Source: Lingula anatina | Taxonomy: Eukaryota > Brachiopoda > Lingulata > Lingulida > Lingulidae | Reading direction: 5' to 3' | Assembly (NCBI RefSeq): GCF_001039355.2 | Contig: NW_019775968.1 | Span: 765,973 to 829,972 of the forward strand | DNA length: 64,000 nucleotides | Shown here: one piece after another, positions 1 through 13,900 of the stretch | Position numbering within the stretch: position 1 is the stretch's first letter | Layout: each line of letters opens with the position of its first letter | Position numbers and translations under genes: made by a program | Notes under the pieces: model-generated | What the model was told of the DNA's origin: nothing | What the model saw: the letters and a program-made list of their open reading frames with translations, nothing else | The model's database searches: none

Positions 1-1565
1 ATCTATTGAAGATGCATGGATGTCACTGAATAGATAAGAAGACCAATACGGCGATGATTTTCATAGCTTATGCTTTATCATAAATCAGTAGACCCATTAT
101 CATATCACGCCTGTTTGATTTACCCCTAATAATTAAAGTTTACTTATACTGTTTACGGTCTATACGCTCTTGACTATTTTTGCGCTAAGCACGATGCAGA
201 ATATTAACCTTTACGTACAAGAATGATTTACGTGATTACGAATAAAGGATTTTGAGCGGACTTTCAATCGTTTTTTTTTTTTTTCAGTTCTAAGTTTAAA
301 CAGCAATCTGTGGCTGTCTCGCTTTTGTACGGCAGAGCCGTCACGTCTTTAGTTGGTGCAGTCAGCGGGTCAAGATGGATGACCGTTTGGGCAAGATATC
401 AAATTCGTGTCCAGACACTTTAAGCACATTGTTATCACAAAAAATCGCATATTTTCTATAAATTGAACCGGTCAGCCATTACAAATCATGCTGCATGTGG
501 CGTAGAACAGTCGTTTACTTGTGATGAATGTCTAAAATACAAAATGCTTAATGCAGATAATGCAAATGTGTATAAGGGTTGCATCTTTAAAAAAGTTTAT
601 GTTAATTCGACATGTGCACTAAATATCGATTCTTCATCAACTTTTTTATAATGGTATGTCTCTTGGCGTAGAATGCACTTATGAGTCTGAAAAAAGAGAA
701 TGATCGATTCAGGCTTTTGTGGACTGGACATAGTTAATAAATAAATATTTGTGCATTTCTTTATACAAATTATAATAAATAAATGTTTGTGCATTTTCTT
801 ATACAAATTATTAGGGAGAGCCTCCCTCTCTCTCTCTCTCTCTCTCTTTTCCATCGGTCACTTACATCATTGATACATGTATCACTTCTGCATTCGCACA
901 CGTGTGGATACTCGTGCATGTAGGTACAGATGTAGCCTACATGTACATGTGCGTTTTTGCAATCAGACGCATACACTGTACGTGTACTTCCAATAATTAA
1001 ATAATTTTAAATGCAGAATATTCATGACAGAACTGACAGTGTGCCAAAAAACAGGCTAAATTTTGATTTAGGCCCTACGAGTAAAATTCTCAATTTTCTG
1101 AAAGATAATTTCACACTTAAAGTCATCGAAGTTTAACTGTCCAAAACGCAGTTATCCTTTAACCCACAAAGATGTGTGACATGAAATCTACAGATGGTCA
1201 TTCTGAATTCATCTCTAAGTTGTCGTCATGAAGTCATGCATTTCATAAGCAGCGCTTGTTGATTCTGTCCACTCTTTTTATCGGATTGATCAGATAACTT
1301 ATTTTGACCAATCAGAGGCGCCCTTTAGAAGACTCAGGGCCATTCGAATGACCAGGGTTATTGTCTCTTTCGTGGTCACCACCTATTCTAAAAGAAAACA
1401 AAAACATATTTTAGGGAATGACAGATCTGTCTGATACTCCACTACATGGACACACCCGCTGAGGGTAACAGTACATATTACATTGTCTGTAGCCAACAGG
1501 CTTAAATTTTGCCGAACGTTGGTTGCAGGCGACGTGAAGTTCACGCAGTTCCAAGCTCCAACATC
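1..1565. other. 5' flank / possible upstream regulatory region of the giant gene
   Basis: I see no convincing coding exon here. A short CT microsatellite lies at about 825-848. The 5' UTR of the plus-strand gene must end at 1565, but no clear TATA box or transcription start can be defined by eye. Short open frames on both strands lack domain similarity or splice context. Confidence 0.5.
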
Positions 1566-1938
1566 ATGGGAGGTGGAAGAGGACAGGGAAGAAATGGAGG
1601 AGGCTGCGAGTTAAGTTGGGTCACGGGTTTGGTCTTGGTGTTTCTTGCTATAGCAGCATGCGTTGGCACTGCCGTCGTCACATATTTCATAACTTATGAA
1701 TTTGTGAAAGATCGGTTACTTGAAACAAAACTTTCAGAATTAACAGCACACAGCGCACAAGGAGGAGAGTTCCCCGGTGAAAAGAATTATCTAAAATTAG
1801 GCGAACTTTATGAAGTTGACAATGGGAGATCTTCGATCAAACTCACTGCGGCCAGGTCTAGACTTGCGCGTCATGTGGAATCCGTTGACGGGGGCATTAT
1901 GTCTTCCCAGACCAGCGGCAGTTCCGTGGGGAATAATG
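1566..1938 (+). CDS. Exon 1: cytosolic tail and signal-anchor transmembrane helix
   Basis: The ATG at 1566 is chosen over an upstream TTG-initiated frame. It opens a short Gly/Arg-rich tail followed by a hydrophobic stretch of about 23 residues (roughly 19-42, from [16 protein letters not shown] onward). There is no signal-peptide cleavage pattern, so a type II topology like that of aminopeptidase N is inferred, with the C-terminal bulk outside the cell. The exon ends at a strong GTGAGT donor in phase 1. That phase joins in frame with the next recognised exon 5.4 kb downstream. A small exon inside that long intron cannot be excluded. Confidence 0.8.
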
Positions 1939-4900
1939 GTGAGTGCCCCAATGTAATTTTTAAGTCAATGACAGTTTCACTTATTTTATTTCGCTTTTTT
2001 TTTTTACAACATGATGGACAGAAAATTAAATACATAATTGTTTATTCCGCAACGCCTCGAATGTTATTGATAAAGATCACGTTTCAAATCGCTGTATCAA
2101 AAGAAAACAGCTGAGCGCTTTTGAAATAACAACAAAGAATATGATAAATATACCTGCCTGAATAAAATATATCATTAATACTTATACAAATTACTTCGAT
2201 AGTAACCTAACTAATTTGTCTGATTTATTCTAAATTAAATTAAATTAAGATGTCATATTTCATATCATACAAAAATGCTGTGACACGAAGATGATAATGG
2301 TTTAGTGGTCCATAATTGTATTTTACATCTAAGCAGTGCGTTTTGCCAATTTTCCTGCTACTATACAAAGAGATAAGAGCGGATTTAACATGTGCTAAAG
2401 ATAGATAAAAGAAGTGATTATATTTTGTTAAGACTTTATAAACATTGTCCTACACCCGGGTGTATAACTTAGTACCCACACTTAGTCCAACCAAGGAATT
2501 GGATATCTAAGATTGGGTTCCCATCCCTAGATCGATCTAACAGGATCGGTCCATCTCCACGGGGTTTTTCGCTAAATTGATTTCAGCATGTGGCTTAAAT
2601 GTCTGGGACGCCTACTAAAGCTGCTAAACGATAGTTAATTACCCCCTATCAACTTCAGTAGGCGTGACAGACATCTAAGCCGCTTAAATTAATTGCAATT
2701 AAGTGAGAATCCCCTTGGAGATAGTTCGATCCAAAGTTAGTACGATAGTCTCTGGGAATTGTTTCTAATTCCTTGGTCTGACCAAGGAGTAGCATGCTGC
2801 AACTTCTTAAGCTTGGTCTGAAATAGCCCAAGATTTTTTAAATGGATGATTCAGTTGACGTCCAATGATAGTTGCAAAGTGTCAAAAATATTATATTCTA
2901 TACTTTATAACAATAACAAGAGCAAGCACACTGGAAAAAATGAACGCGGGGTTTACACAATCACGTCTTGATAGTAAGTCACGTGCGACCAAAAAAAACG
3001 CTGTGACCCGTGGCCATGACGTGGTAATTTCTATAGACATTCAAATGTAATAGAAATTAGATGAAACAGAGGAAAGCGATTAAAACACCGAATACACAGT
3101 TCACAGAATTTTGTTATTAACTGAGCGCATGCCGATTTTCAGCTTTCAGTAAACCGTTTGCAGAGTTAAACCCGGTACAGTCGATATTTTCCCTATTCTT
3201 AATAGAATAGAAAGGTATTATAGATATTCGCCTATTTTTATTTTATGTGTTCCCCTTTTCTGTTTTCAGATTATGAGCAAAGCATCAATCTTGTAAGAGT
3301 TTTGTTCTTTTCTATAAGAAACCAGACTTGTTAAATACATTTCACACTGAAATGCAAATTTGACCATTGAAAATAATACAATTTAATACTTCTGCTTAAA
3401 TCAGGAAGCCGCTTCTGACAAAACTAGGCCCTCAAAAGTAAACTCTTTTCTTTTATAATCCCAGCGGCTACCTATTCGGTAAACCATACATTACCGAACC
3501 CCAGTGCGTCAAATAATGATATCAGGTAGTTCAAAAGACCAGGGTGTGCGACATTAACCACTAATAACGTCCTATTTACAGGGTACTTTCTTGATAAGCC
3601 CTTGGTCCCAACATGGTGGGTATGATGATTCCAAGATGATCTTTATACTTAAGGGAAGTTACATTTGTCACAGGTTTATACAAATATCAAATAATACTCT
3701 CCTTTCATAAGACAGAGTAAGGTATATCTTCACATTTGAACAAGTATAGCTGCATTCGGAGCTGACCCCTAGCTCAACAGTAAGAGCCTACTGAGCCTTA
3801 GGGAGCGTTCACATAAACCCATTGTATTAGCTGGATCGATCTGACTCCAAGGGGATTCTCGCTAAATTAAGCCCACACGATAGTTTATTACCCCCAGCAG
3901 CTTGTGTAGGCGTGCCAGACAATCAAGCTGCAGTGACAAGCCCCCGCATAGTTAGATCGACCCAGCTGGTGCGAGGGGGTATGTGAACGCAGTCCAAACT
4001 TTTTAGCCACTGACAATACCCTATAGAAGGGAATGAAAATTTAAAGGGTGCGATCATAAAGAATTTGTCGTTCTAATGCGCACTAACTCTACGAGGACTC
4101 TCGCTGAATGCAGTCATATTAACAAACTAACACGCCTCTCCCTGGCGTTGAATATAGAAAAACTGGTGATTATACGCGTACGTTTGAGACAACTCTGATA
4201 ATCTGAATGCATTTAGCAAGAGTTGAGTTAGTGTGCCAGTACGATAGATTCATTGTGAATGCACCCTTAGTGACTAGGGCAACGCAGATCGCACATCAAC
4301 ATAGCTCTGTGTATGATCCTAATAGGCTACAGCTAGAGAAAATAAGCTTTTATTCATGGATGAACTATTTGGCGTCCAAAACAGCAACGGCGTCAGTTTG
4401 TTTCCACTTTTATCATAATTTTTCTTACGTACCTCAAAGTTGCAAGAAACTAAATCTGTGAAATTTGTGCAAATTTCTAGAAAAATTATTTCAATTATCA
4501 CCTCAATTTTTTTTTTGTTTCAAAATAGATACTTTGTCGAAAATTTTTCGAATGAAATATAGAATGCCTGTGAACCCTTTATCTGAAAGTAGAAAGGATG
4601 CGCTTTTTCTTTTTATTTCATACTGTATGGGCTCATTCACATTGAAACTATGGGTCTACTTAGATCGATCCAAATCCACGGGGACTCTCGCTGAATATAA
4701 CCAGTTTAACAGATTAACATGCCTCCTCCAGGCTTTAAGTATTAGCTTTAAGTATTATTTAATAGAAAGGCTGGTGATTATATTACAAGTACGTTGAAAT
4801 CAAGGATGAGCCCTGTGGCTTGAACGAAAGCTTATACCTACTTAATTAAGCGCGTATAATATTTAAGGCCGACTACTCAAGCGTGACCGAAAGACCTTGA

Positions 4901-7900
4901 CTTCACTCCTAACTTATGTAACTTAAAACCGGTTAATCATTATATAATGGTAAGTGCGTGACAACAATGTCATGCCTTACCAAACGTCGGTAGCGTGGTT
5001 GTGCACAAAGGGAATGGGGTATGGCCGTCTGATTTTTGTCTTATATCTTTTTAACTGCATACCATCGATCAGATACTTGAGCTGGATGTTTTCGTATCAA
5101 ATGATATGTTTGTCCAATGACAGACAGTTTTTTCAACCGATCTCTTAAATTATTTTAAGAAAAATAATATTATGACCCCCACAGACGTCTACCTGCTTAT
5201 TTCTGCATAACAGGACACGTGTTTTTTCACGTGTCACCTCTGAACACCCATTTACTAGTAGATTGACAAATGTGATGGCCTGTTCCCGCAGGAGTTCCTT
5301 TAATATGTTTTCGTGGTTTCATTACTTTTAAATGTTCCTGTCCAGTAGGTTGTAGAGGAAATTGCGTTTGTTACTCATCTTGTATCATAGAAATCAGTTT
5401 TTTTACGGAGATATGAAAGATAGACAAACTAAGTTTTTTTATGGTGTTCGCTCCAGTAGGTTGTAAAGGAAACCGCGCTTGTTACTCATCTTATATCACA
5501 GAAATCAGTTTTATTCTTTTACGGAGATATGAAAGATAGACAAACTTAGTTTTTATGATGTCCACTCCCACTTACTAATAAGCACAATGATTCAATGCTG
5601 AAGTCAAAATTGTCATTAAATTGAGATAAATATCTCTTAACTGTTCCAACGATTGCAATGGAAACCCCAATTAGACATAAAAGAAATATGACCTCAATAT
5701 TAACAGTGCCACAATTGTCATAAAAGATTAAATTTTCAGACAACATGTCTTGATTGAAATGATAAGATCATTAAATTGCAATTCTTTGCTCAATATTCTT
5801 TTTTTCATGAGAATAAATATATAAGTACTTATATGTCTATAATAACCACTCCCAAATGCATTTTACAACGACTTTGACAAGCGAAAGAAGACGTTGAAGC
5901 ACCATCATCTTCAGTGCAGAATTAAAGGAGAGTGCAGGCGAAACGGAAATATCGAGTGAAAATCAGTTAGATGCTTATAACATTAGTAATTTTAGAACAG
6001 CGCCCCCATTGATTTGATACGATTGAATCTTTGACTTAATAAGTTAACGGTCTAAAACGAACTCATTTTTTACAGTCTGGCCTCATCAAAGCTGCTCTTA
6101 CTGTATTTTTCAATATTTTGTGCCAGTATGAAAATGTACTACTGTCCTAATTGAAGTTACCTATATTCGGTAGTTTATTTTGCCGTTCACCATTAATTAT
6201 CAAGCTTTCCTTCTCGTCCATCAGAGACCAAATAATAAATGTCAGCCAATCGACATGTACAGTGTACATTAATGGCTCATTACACATTTGTCACGACCTC
6301 AGGTCAATTTTTTTTTTTTTTTTTTTTGCCCTTTAAATGTTCGCCAAAATTAAGTTTTACTATAGGTAAAAGGAACTAATGTTAGTTGAGAATTATTGAC
6401 CTTGTATGTTTGTGGCGGGTATACTCATCCCCCTTTCCAAGTGAAACAACGTCGTTTGCACCCAAGTCTTTCTCTTGTCGTTGCTATTCAATTTCGCTGA
6501 GAAGGGTGGGAATGTCACTGTTAATCGACTGTTTACCAGTTTTATGAGCCGGTTTTGAAGACAACTCTTTTTCGCCACTATATGTTATCGGCATGATCAT
6601 TCATTACAGGTATACTGGAATGGTCATTGTTCTGGAATCAGCTTTGGTCATCGGAGCATTTCTTGAAGGTGGTTAAATCGAAAACTGGTGTTGAGCATTA
6701 TAATCTTCTTCGTTCTTGACATATTAGTCATTTTGCCTTTGAGCAGTCATTTTCTTGATAATGTAGGCTAGTATTGGTTCAGTCACAGGCCAAAGAGACA
6801 TTGCCCTAATACCAAATGACATCCAGGTATATGGCATTCAATGTTTTATCAAACCAAGTTTATCCTTGCTCGTAACTTAGTCTTATCGTTTAAAGAAATT
6901 AAAACATATTGGGGACTTATAAGGTTTTGTTGTTGCGACTCGAGGCTGTATTAAAAGTACAAAGGAACATTAACTATAAATGAAACACAGAATTGGACAT
7001 AGAGTCAAAATAATAAGATAATGAAAATTGATTCTAATCCTGGATCTTGCCCTGTAGGTTAAAATGGAGATGACGACGTTTCGACCTTATCACAAAGTCG
7101 TCTTCAAGTGAACTGATTCCAATTGTCACCTGTGTGTCCGTTTCAATGTATATAATCGGATGGATAAAAAAATTCATTTTTAAGTGAAATATAACACTTT
7201 AATTATTAAAATGTTATGTCAAGTTCTTGTATCTAACTTCTTGTTTTGAAATACAGTCTAGTAATTATCCAAAATATTCCACCCTCCATGAAAGTAATGT
7301 TGCATATCGTTTTGCTTCATTAATGTTGTTTGGAATATTTCTTTACTTTAGTTAGGTCGGGGAGCATGACACAAATGACGGGAGCCAAGGATGCCAAGGG
7401 CAACGAATATATGGTGATGTTTACGGAAAATATGTTAATGGATGACTTCTATGAGAAAAACCCCATCAAAGAACTGTTTATTTCTGCTGGAAATAGTTTT
7501 CAGTCGGGCAGCTCTGTGCAGGTCTCATACTACAATGGCGCCACCTTGATGAATAACACATACCATATTCCGCAGGGCAAGACCATTCGAGTGGACTTGT
7601 CAAACTTGGGTTTAGAACTCAAAGGATCTACAGTGGGAAGGAAAGGTATCGAAATAAAGTCTGCCACAGAGATTGCTGTGTTTGTCATGAACAAAGACAC
7701 ATTTACCAGTGAGGGATACTTGGCCATCCCTAACGACGGATTGGGAAAGGCATATATTACTGTGAGCTATCCACCGTACCCAGAAGAGAAAGCATCTATG
7801 TCGGAGTTGGGAGTGGTCGCTCCTGAAGATGGTACTGTAGTTATGATGCAATTGCCAATGGTTCGTGATCTTACTGTCAGTCTGAATGGACAGGAGTACT

Positions 7901-10900
7901 CAGCCGGGAGCATGATAGACGTATCACTGAACAAGTTCGATGCAGTCCAAATTCAAAGTGACAAAGACCTGTCTGGAACCTATATTACGTCCAATAAACC
8001 AGTCTCCGTCTTCAGCGGAAATGGCCGCACAGCAATTCCAAAAACCAGAGCTTCTCGAGACCATTTAGTGGAACAACTCCCACCCGTGGACTCCTGGGGG
8101 AACGATTTCGCCACCGTTCCGATACCAAGACGAACACAGGGAGACTATTTCCGCATCACGGCGGCAGAACCAAATACAAACATCAGGGTCCAAAGTAGCA
8201 GTGGTTCTGTTTTCACATATGCCATTTCCAAGGCAGGAAAAAGCATCCAGGATATCAGTAACTTCAAGTCAACCGACCTCTACCGCATTGTGTCAGATAA
8301 ACCTATAATGGTAGCCCAGTTCGTCTCCAGTCAACTGAAAGCAGGAGCTGCAGAAAAGGCGGACCCATCAATGATAATCATCCCACCCATACAACAATAC
8401 AGCAGAGATTATTTCTTCGCTCTTCCCAAGGCTGCCAGTGATTTAAGTCTTGTTGCTCCCCCATTCAAGCATCAGGTTATGGTCGTAATAGCAGGCAGCA
8501 AGAGAAGCGGTCTTATGTTGGACGGGGCGCCAGTTCAGCTTCCAGCAGATGCCATGTGGAAACAGATTCCAAACAACCCAGAAGGAGATCTTGAATCTAC
8601 TAACCTTGTCGGAGCATTCATTGACGTACTCAATGAAGACGCCCATCATAGTTTGCAGCACACCGATCCGAATGTCAGGTTCATGGCTATCATGTATGGA
8701 TCCGGCGACAGAGAAAGTTATGCAATGCCCATGGGTATGGAGCTTGCTTCGATAAACCCCAATCCGGTGAGTAAATAAGGACTAATTTGGGCTTAATCGC
8801 TTATTAATATGTTTTTGCTTCATCTGACAGTATAGAACTGCGTTATGTATTATATTCTGCATTCAATTCTTTTTTTTTTTTTTTGTAGGCGGGGGGAGTT
8901 ATTTAGGACGCTCAATAATACTGTTACAAGTCCTTCTATACTGATGAATCATGTTAAATTTTGTTATAATAAATAAAAATTGTTTCTAAAAACAAATTCA
9001 GAAACTTTGACATCCCGTTTTTTCCATATTTTAATTACAGATTTTGCCTGCCTCTGTTGATGTAATGGATGGCACAGGAAAAGAATATATGATAATGTTC
9101 ACAGAGAACATGCTGATGGACTACTATCATGAGAAAAATCCAGTGTTAGAATTGTTCATTTCCCTCGCTAACAAAAGAGTCCCAGAAGCTATGGTATACG
9201 TGTCATACTATAACAATAGTCGCCTAATGAACGTGTCTTACGAAATTCTTCCCGGTGTTATGAAACGCATTGATCTCTCTAAAGCTAATCTAGAGATGAT
9301 AGGGACTGGTGTGGAGCGAAAAGCAATTGAAATTAAATCTACTGAGGATATTTTAGTTTACGGTATGAATAAAGATACTTTCACAACGGACGGCTTTCTC
9401 GCCGTGCCTAGAAGCGGTGTAGGTAGTAATTATGTTACTATAAACTATCCACCATATCCCGAAGATACCGCCTCAAGGGCAGAATTTGGCATAGCACCAT
9501 TTGAAGATGACACCAAAGTGATCATCAAAATGCCGTCAAGAGACTCCATGTTTATACGTCTTAATGGTAAAACATACAGTGGTGGTTCCAACGTTGAGAT
9601 AACATTAGACAAGTTTGACGCCCTACAGATCCAGAGTGGTAAGGACCTGACAGGCTCTTACATAAAAACCAACAAGCCTGTGTCGGTATTTAGTGGTAAC
9701 GGTCGCACAGCTATCCCGAAGTCTAGAGCATCAAGAGACCATCTTGTTGAGCAGATGTTGCCGGTTGAATCATGGGGAAAGGTCTTCTTGACAACGCCAT
9801 TTCCAGATAGAACAGAAGGAGATTACATTCGCATCATAGCATCTGAGGCTGACACAGATGTTTACATATACCGCAACGATGGTATGAGCAGCTATTTCAA
9901 CATCCGTATGTCCGGGGGAGACATTTCTTTCGATGGCGCTAATGAGCCTTACAGGATACAGGCAAGCAAACCGATTCTTGTTGTTCAATTTGTAACCAGC
10001 CAGCGCACGGTTGACGACCCTGAAAGGGCCGATCCAGCTATGTTGGTCATCCCACCGGTTGAACAGTACAGTCGAGACTACACCTTTACACTGCCATCAG
10101 CAGCAAGCGTTGGGAGAGATGGTTCTCCATTCAAACACAAGGTTATGATCATCGTACAAGAACGATATAAGGATGACATAGCACTGAATGGCCAGCCTCT
10201 TGGACTGTCACCCGATAGATGGCAAGACGTCCCAAGCAAGTCCAGTGATGATTTTCCAGAAAATGCCTTCGTGTCGACATCATTAAGTGTGACAGGGGAA
10301 GATTCCGTTTCCCACACCCTAGCCCATCCTGACCCTGACGTCACATTTATGGCAGCACTCTATGGAGCTGGTGACAGGGAAAGTTATGCCCTGCCCATGG
10401 GAATGAAATTACGTCCAATCAATTCCGAACCGGTAAGTAAGCTGATTTCATTGACTTATATTTTCATGAGACTGTGTATTTTGTCAGTTTATCTGTCAAA
10501 AGTCCAGCATTTAGTAAATGTGTCAAACAGTTAAGCATTTACCAGTCAAACGAAAAATTGCTTTTCCTAAGGACAGCACTTTGGTCAAATGCCCGCGGGC
10601 CACTAGATTTCAAATCAAATCTAGATTTCAAATCTCTTATTTTCTTCTTCTGTATCTTAATTCCATAGTATGGAATCTTGAAGGCGCTGCGTTGACAGTC
10701 CGAACGCTAAGCTTTTCCATTCCACGAAGCCCATGTTTGTCCATCTAATAACTAAAGCATCTAATAATCTTAAATATGGATTGAGAAAAGCAGTTTGAAA
10801 TCATATCCTCTTCCAGAATAACACCTTGATTACTTCAATATATATATATATATATATATATGCATTTTTGAAGCACGTAATATTAGTAACTAATTCGTTT

Positions 10901-13900
10901 TTAATTTTTTTCTTATAGCCAACTCCACGCGGTAAGTCATTTTTAAGAAAAACCTCTTTTATTAACTTTAAACCGAGAATGACTTTATAACATCAGGTTT
11001 TACACGTAAGCATTGCGAGAACAATTTAATTCACAGCGAAATGGAATTCTCATTTGGGAAAATCAAGATAACATGTAGGTTTTGTATCAAGTCCTAAGAC
11101 TTATTTTAGACTTGTTTTCGTCTCCTTTCTTTACCAAAACAAAAGGGCAGTTGCTTAAAAAGAAAATGATTTTATACTTTGTTAAGGTAAAAAGAGAATT
11201 TTGAATTGTAGCAATTCTTTCTTGTAAAAGTAAAAATGCATTAAGAACACATATATTGGGTTAACTGTTTTGCTTGTTTGACTTTTACCACCCCTCCTCT
11301 GCACAGGCATGCTTGGCGGAGATGCTAGCGCTCCATCAGGCGAGGTTCCAATACCTATTCAAGACATCCGCTTGCCATCTTACGTCAAACCAGTTCACTA
11401 TGGAATTATCATCCAACCTAATTTCTACAATAAGATGCCACACACCTTTGACTTCAATGGCACTGCCACCATCACTTTCTCTACAACCAGGGACACGAAT
11501 TCGATCACAATGCACTCGAGAGATCTGAATATAGATCGGAGTAGCGTCGAACTCAAAGGACCAGATGGCATGGTGGAAGTAACAAACATCAAGGAAGATA
11601 AGCCGCGAGACCTCATTATTTTTGACATTGCCAGCATGCTAAACCCACAGACGAATTATACTATAAAGATGAACTTCCGAGGAAAGATGAATTCTCAACC
11701 CATGGGCATGTTTTACATCAATCTTAATACCGACGATGAACCAGAGTATGTTTTTAACGTCGCTTGAGACAACCTCAGTATAATCAGTATAATCAGTATA
11801 ATCCACTCTTCAGTTGTGTTCCACGGGAACTTACCTGAGGGGACATTGTCCTAAAATGATGGCTTTTTGAAAATGAGGATCTTCATTTTTTTGTTTATTT
11901 TTTTTTTTCGGGTAACATTTGTGTATCATATAAATATATAAATCTGAATTGTTTCTTGATTGTTATAAAATGCAATCGATGTTAAAGAAATTTGCTATAT
12001 AACACAACTATGTAATTCCAATCTATACATGTATGTTGCATTGGTGTTTTAAAATTATCGAGCATTACACAGCAGTTTATTTCATTTTATAAGGTATATG
12101 GTTTCCACAAGCCTCAAACCGAATTATGCCAGAAAGGTTTTCCCATCCTTCGACGAACCAGGGATGCTGGCGACTTATAGCATATCAATTGTAAGAAAGG
12201 AACCATGGACGTCAATGTCTACCATGCCTCTTGAATATACAACTGAAAGGTACCAGTTTTTATTTCATACTATAATCATCTGGCGATACCCTATGCCCCA
12301 TTGAAATAACCTTTAAGTTGAAATTAAAATTTGTAAAAGATTATTTTCAGAAACTATTGTATTTTATGTTATCTTCATAAGCAGAGATTATTGAATCTGA
12401 AATATTAAATGTTACAGACCAGATGGAATGAAAGAAGATCGATTTGAAACCACGCCCATGATTCCACCTTATGCTGTCTCTATGACACTTTCTAATATGA
12501 CAAAGAATAAGGAATTTAGGACAACAACTGGTGTAAATGTAAGTAGTACATTTTGCTCACGATCTTCTTATTCTAAAGTCAGTGGACATAATGTGTTTCT
12601 TATTTTCTTTAAGTCTTAACTCATTTTAATCAGGTATCATTTTCTCTATTATCTTCAGAACCCATTTGCAAGCCAATTAACTAAAACATTCAAATATCAG
12701 TTAGACCATTTGCATTTAGTCTTATTATAATACGTAACTGACTGGAATAAAAGCCCGTTGTCTTTTTAAAGGTCCGATTATGGACACGGGAAGACGCCCC
12801 AGAATTGATGCCTCGTCTTTTGGAAACCACCGGCAAAACCATTGAAACCTTGGAGACGGTTTTAGGAACGCCATATCCCTATAAAACATTAGGTAAACTT
12901 GAATTGGGTTTTTAATACATGGTTTTATTAGGAAAACATGTTTTATCCCATTCTTGTCCTGTGTGTTTAAGAAGTATGAAAGACCATGTGTTTAAACTAT
13001 TTGGACGTTTGCTAGAGAGTAACATATTGGAACAACATTTAAATGACTATTCAGGGAGATAATTATGTAATATCGATTTTGTGAAAATACATTATTCCAG
13101 ATATATTAGGGATCCCCAACAAGCAACAATCAGTTGAAGGAACCTACTTGGAACCAACTGCTAGTGCAGGAAGCGTAAACATCCCGGAAACGGAGTTAAT
13201 GGCGTCTCGTACCTCACCAACGGACAGTCTAAGCCGCTTTGTGTCAAAGTATAACAAAGACATAATTCAACAGGTGACTTAATTTCAAGTACACGCAATC
13301 ATTCTGTGAAAAGCCGTAGTATAGGCTCAATTCTGCGGCAGAATGACAACAATTGTTTGAATCAACTTGGCTCGAAGTAAAGAAAGGATGCATAAGGTCT
13401 GGGATAGCTTAAATAAATAGAAGAAGATTTCGTATATTAACCTATAGTGTTCAGTGTATACATTGTTCTTTATCAGTTTTTTTTTCAAACATGGTAGATT
13501 GAAATAAATACTTGAACTAAATGATTAGATAATGGGAACGAATATGTAGTCCAAATGGAGCGTAACTTTTTTTTCAATTTTTCAGTTGATTGGTACAAAC
13601 GTGCCTCCTACGTGGTGGAATAGCGACTGGGTCAACAATGGTTTGGTCAGCTACTTGGAAAAAATAGTGTATCCACTCTCGGGTGGACAGCAACTGGTAT
13701 GTGTTTCAGTAGACGTCACGCGATTCACCTGTTGGTAAAGGACTACTTACTTAAATATTGGTAAAAGGTTTTTTATGTGTTCAGCATGACGTACTCCTGT
13801 CATATGATTGATTCTTTTAAGCTTCAAAATGAACGAGCCAGCAAATTACATTACATATGACGTGTTTGTTTTGCACGAAAATTTCTAATTTTTGAAAAAT

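Larger units (their letters stand above)
1939..7351 (+). other. Long intron 1 with repeat insertions
   Basis: No supported exon is seen in these 5.4 kb. The intron holds at least four related MITE-like repeats and an imperfect tandem duplication, listed separately. A segment near 7050-7115 (motifs such as GACGACGTTTCGACC and AAGTCGTCTTCAAGTG) looks like a dispersed repeat fragment, but its family is not identified. Confidence 0.6.

Noticed and set aside
1509-1565. Upstream TTG-initiated extension of exon 1
   Set aside because: TTG is an unlikely animal start, and the ATG at 1566 sits directly before a tail and membrane helix typical of a type II protein.
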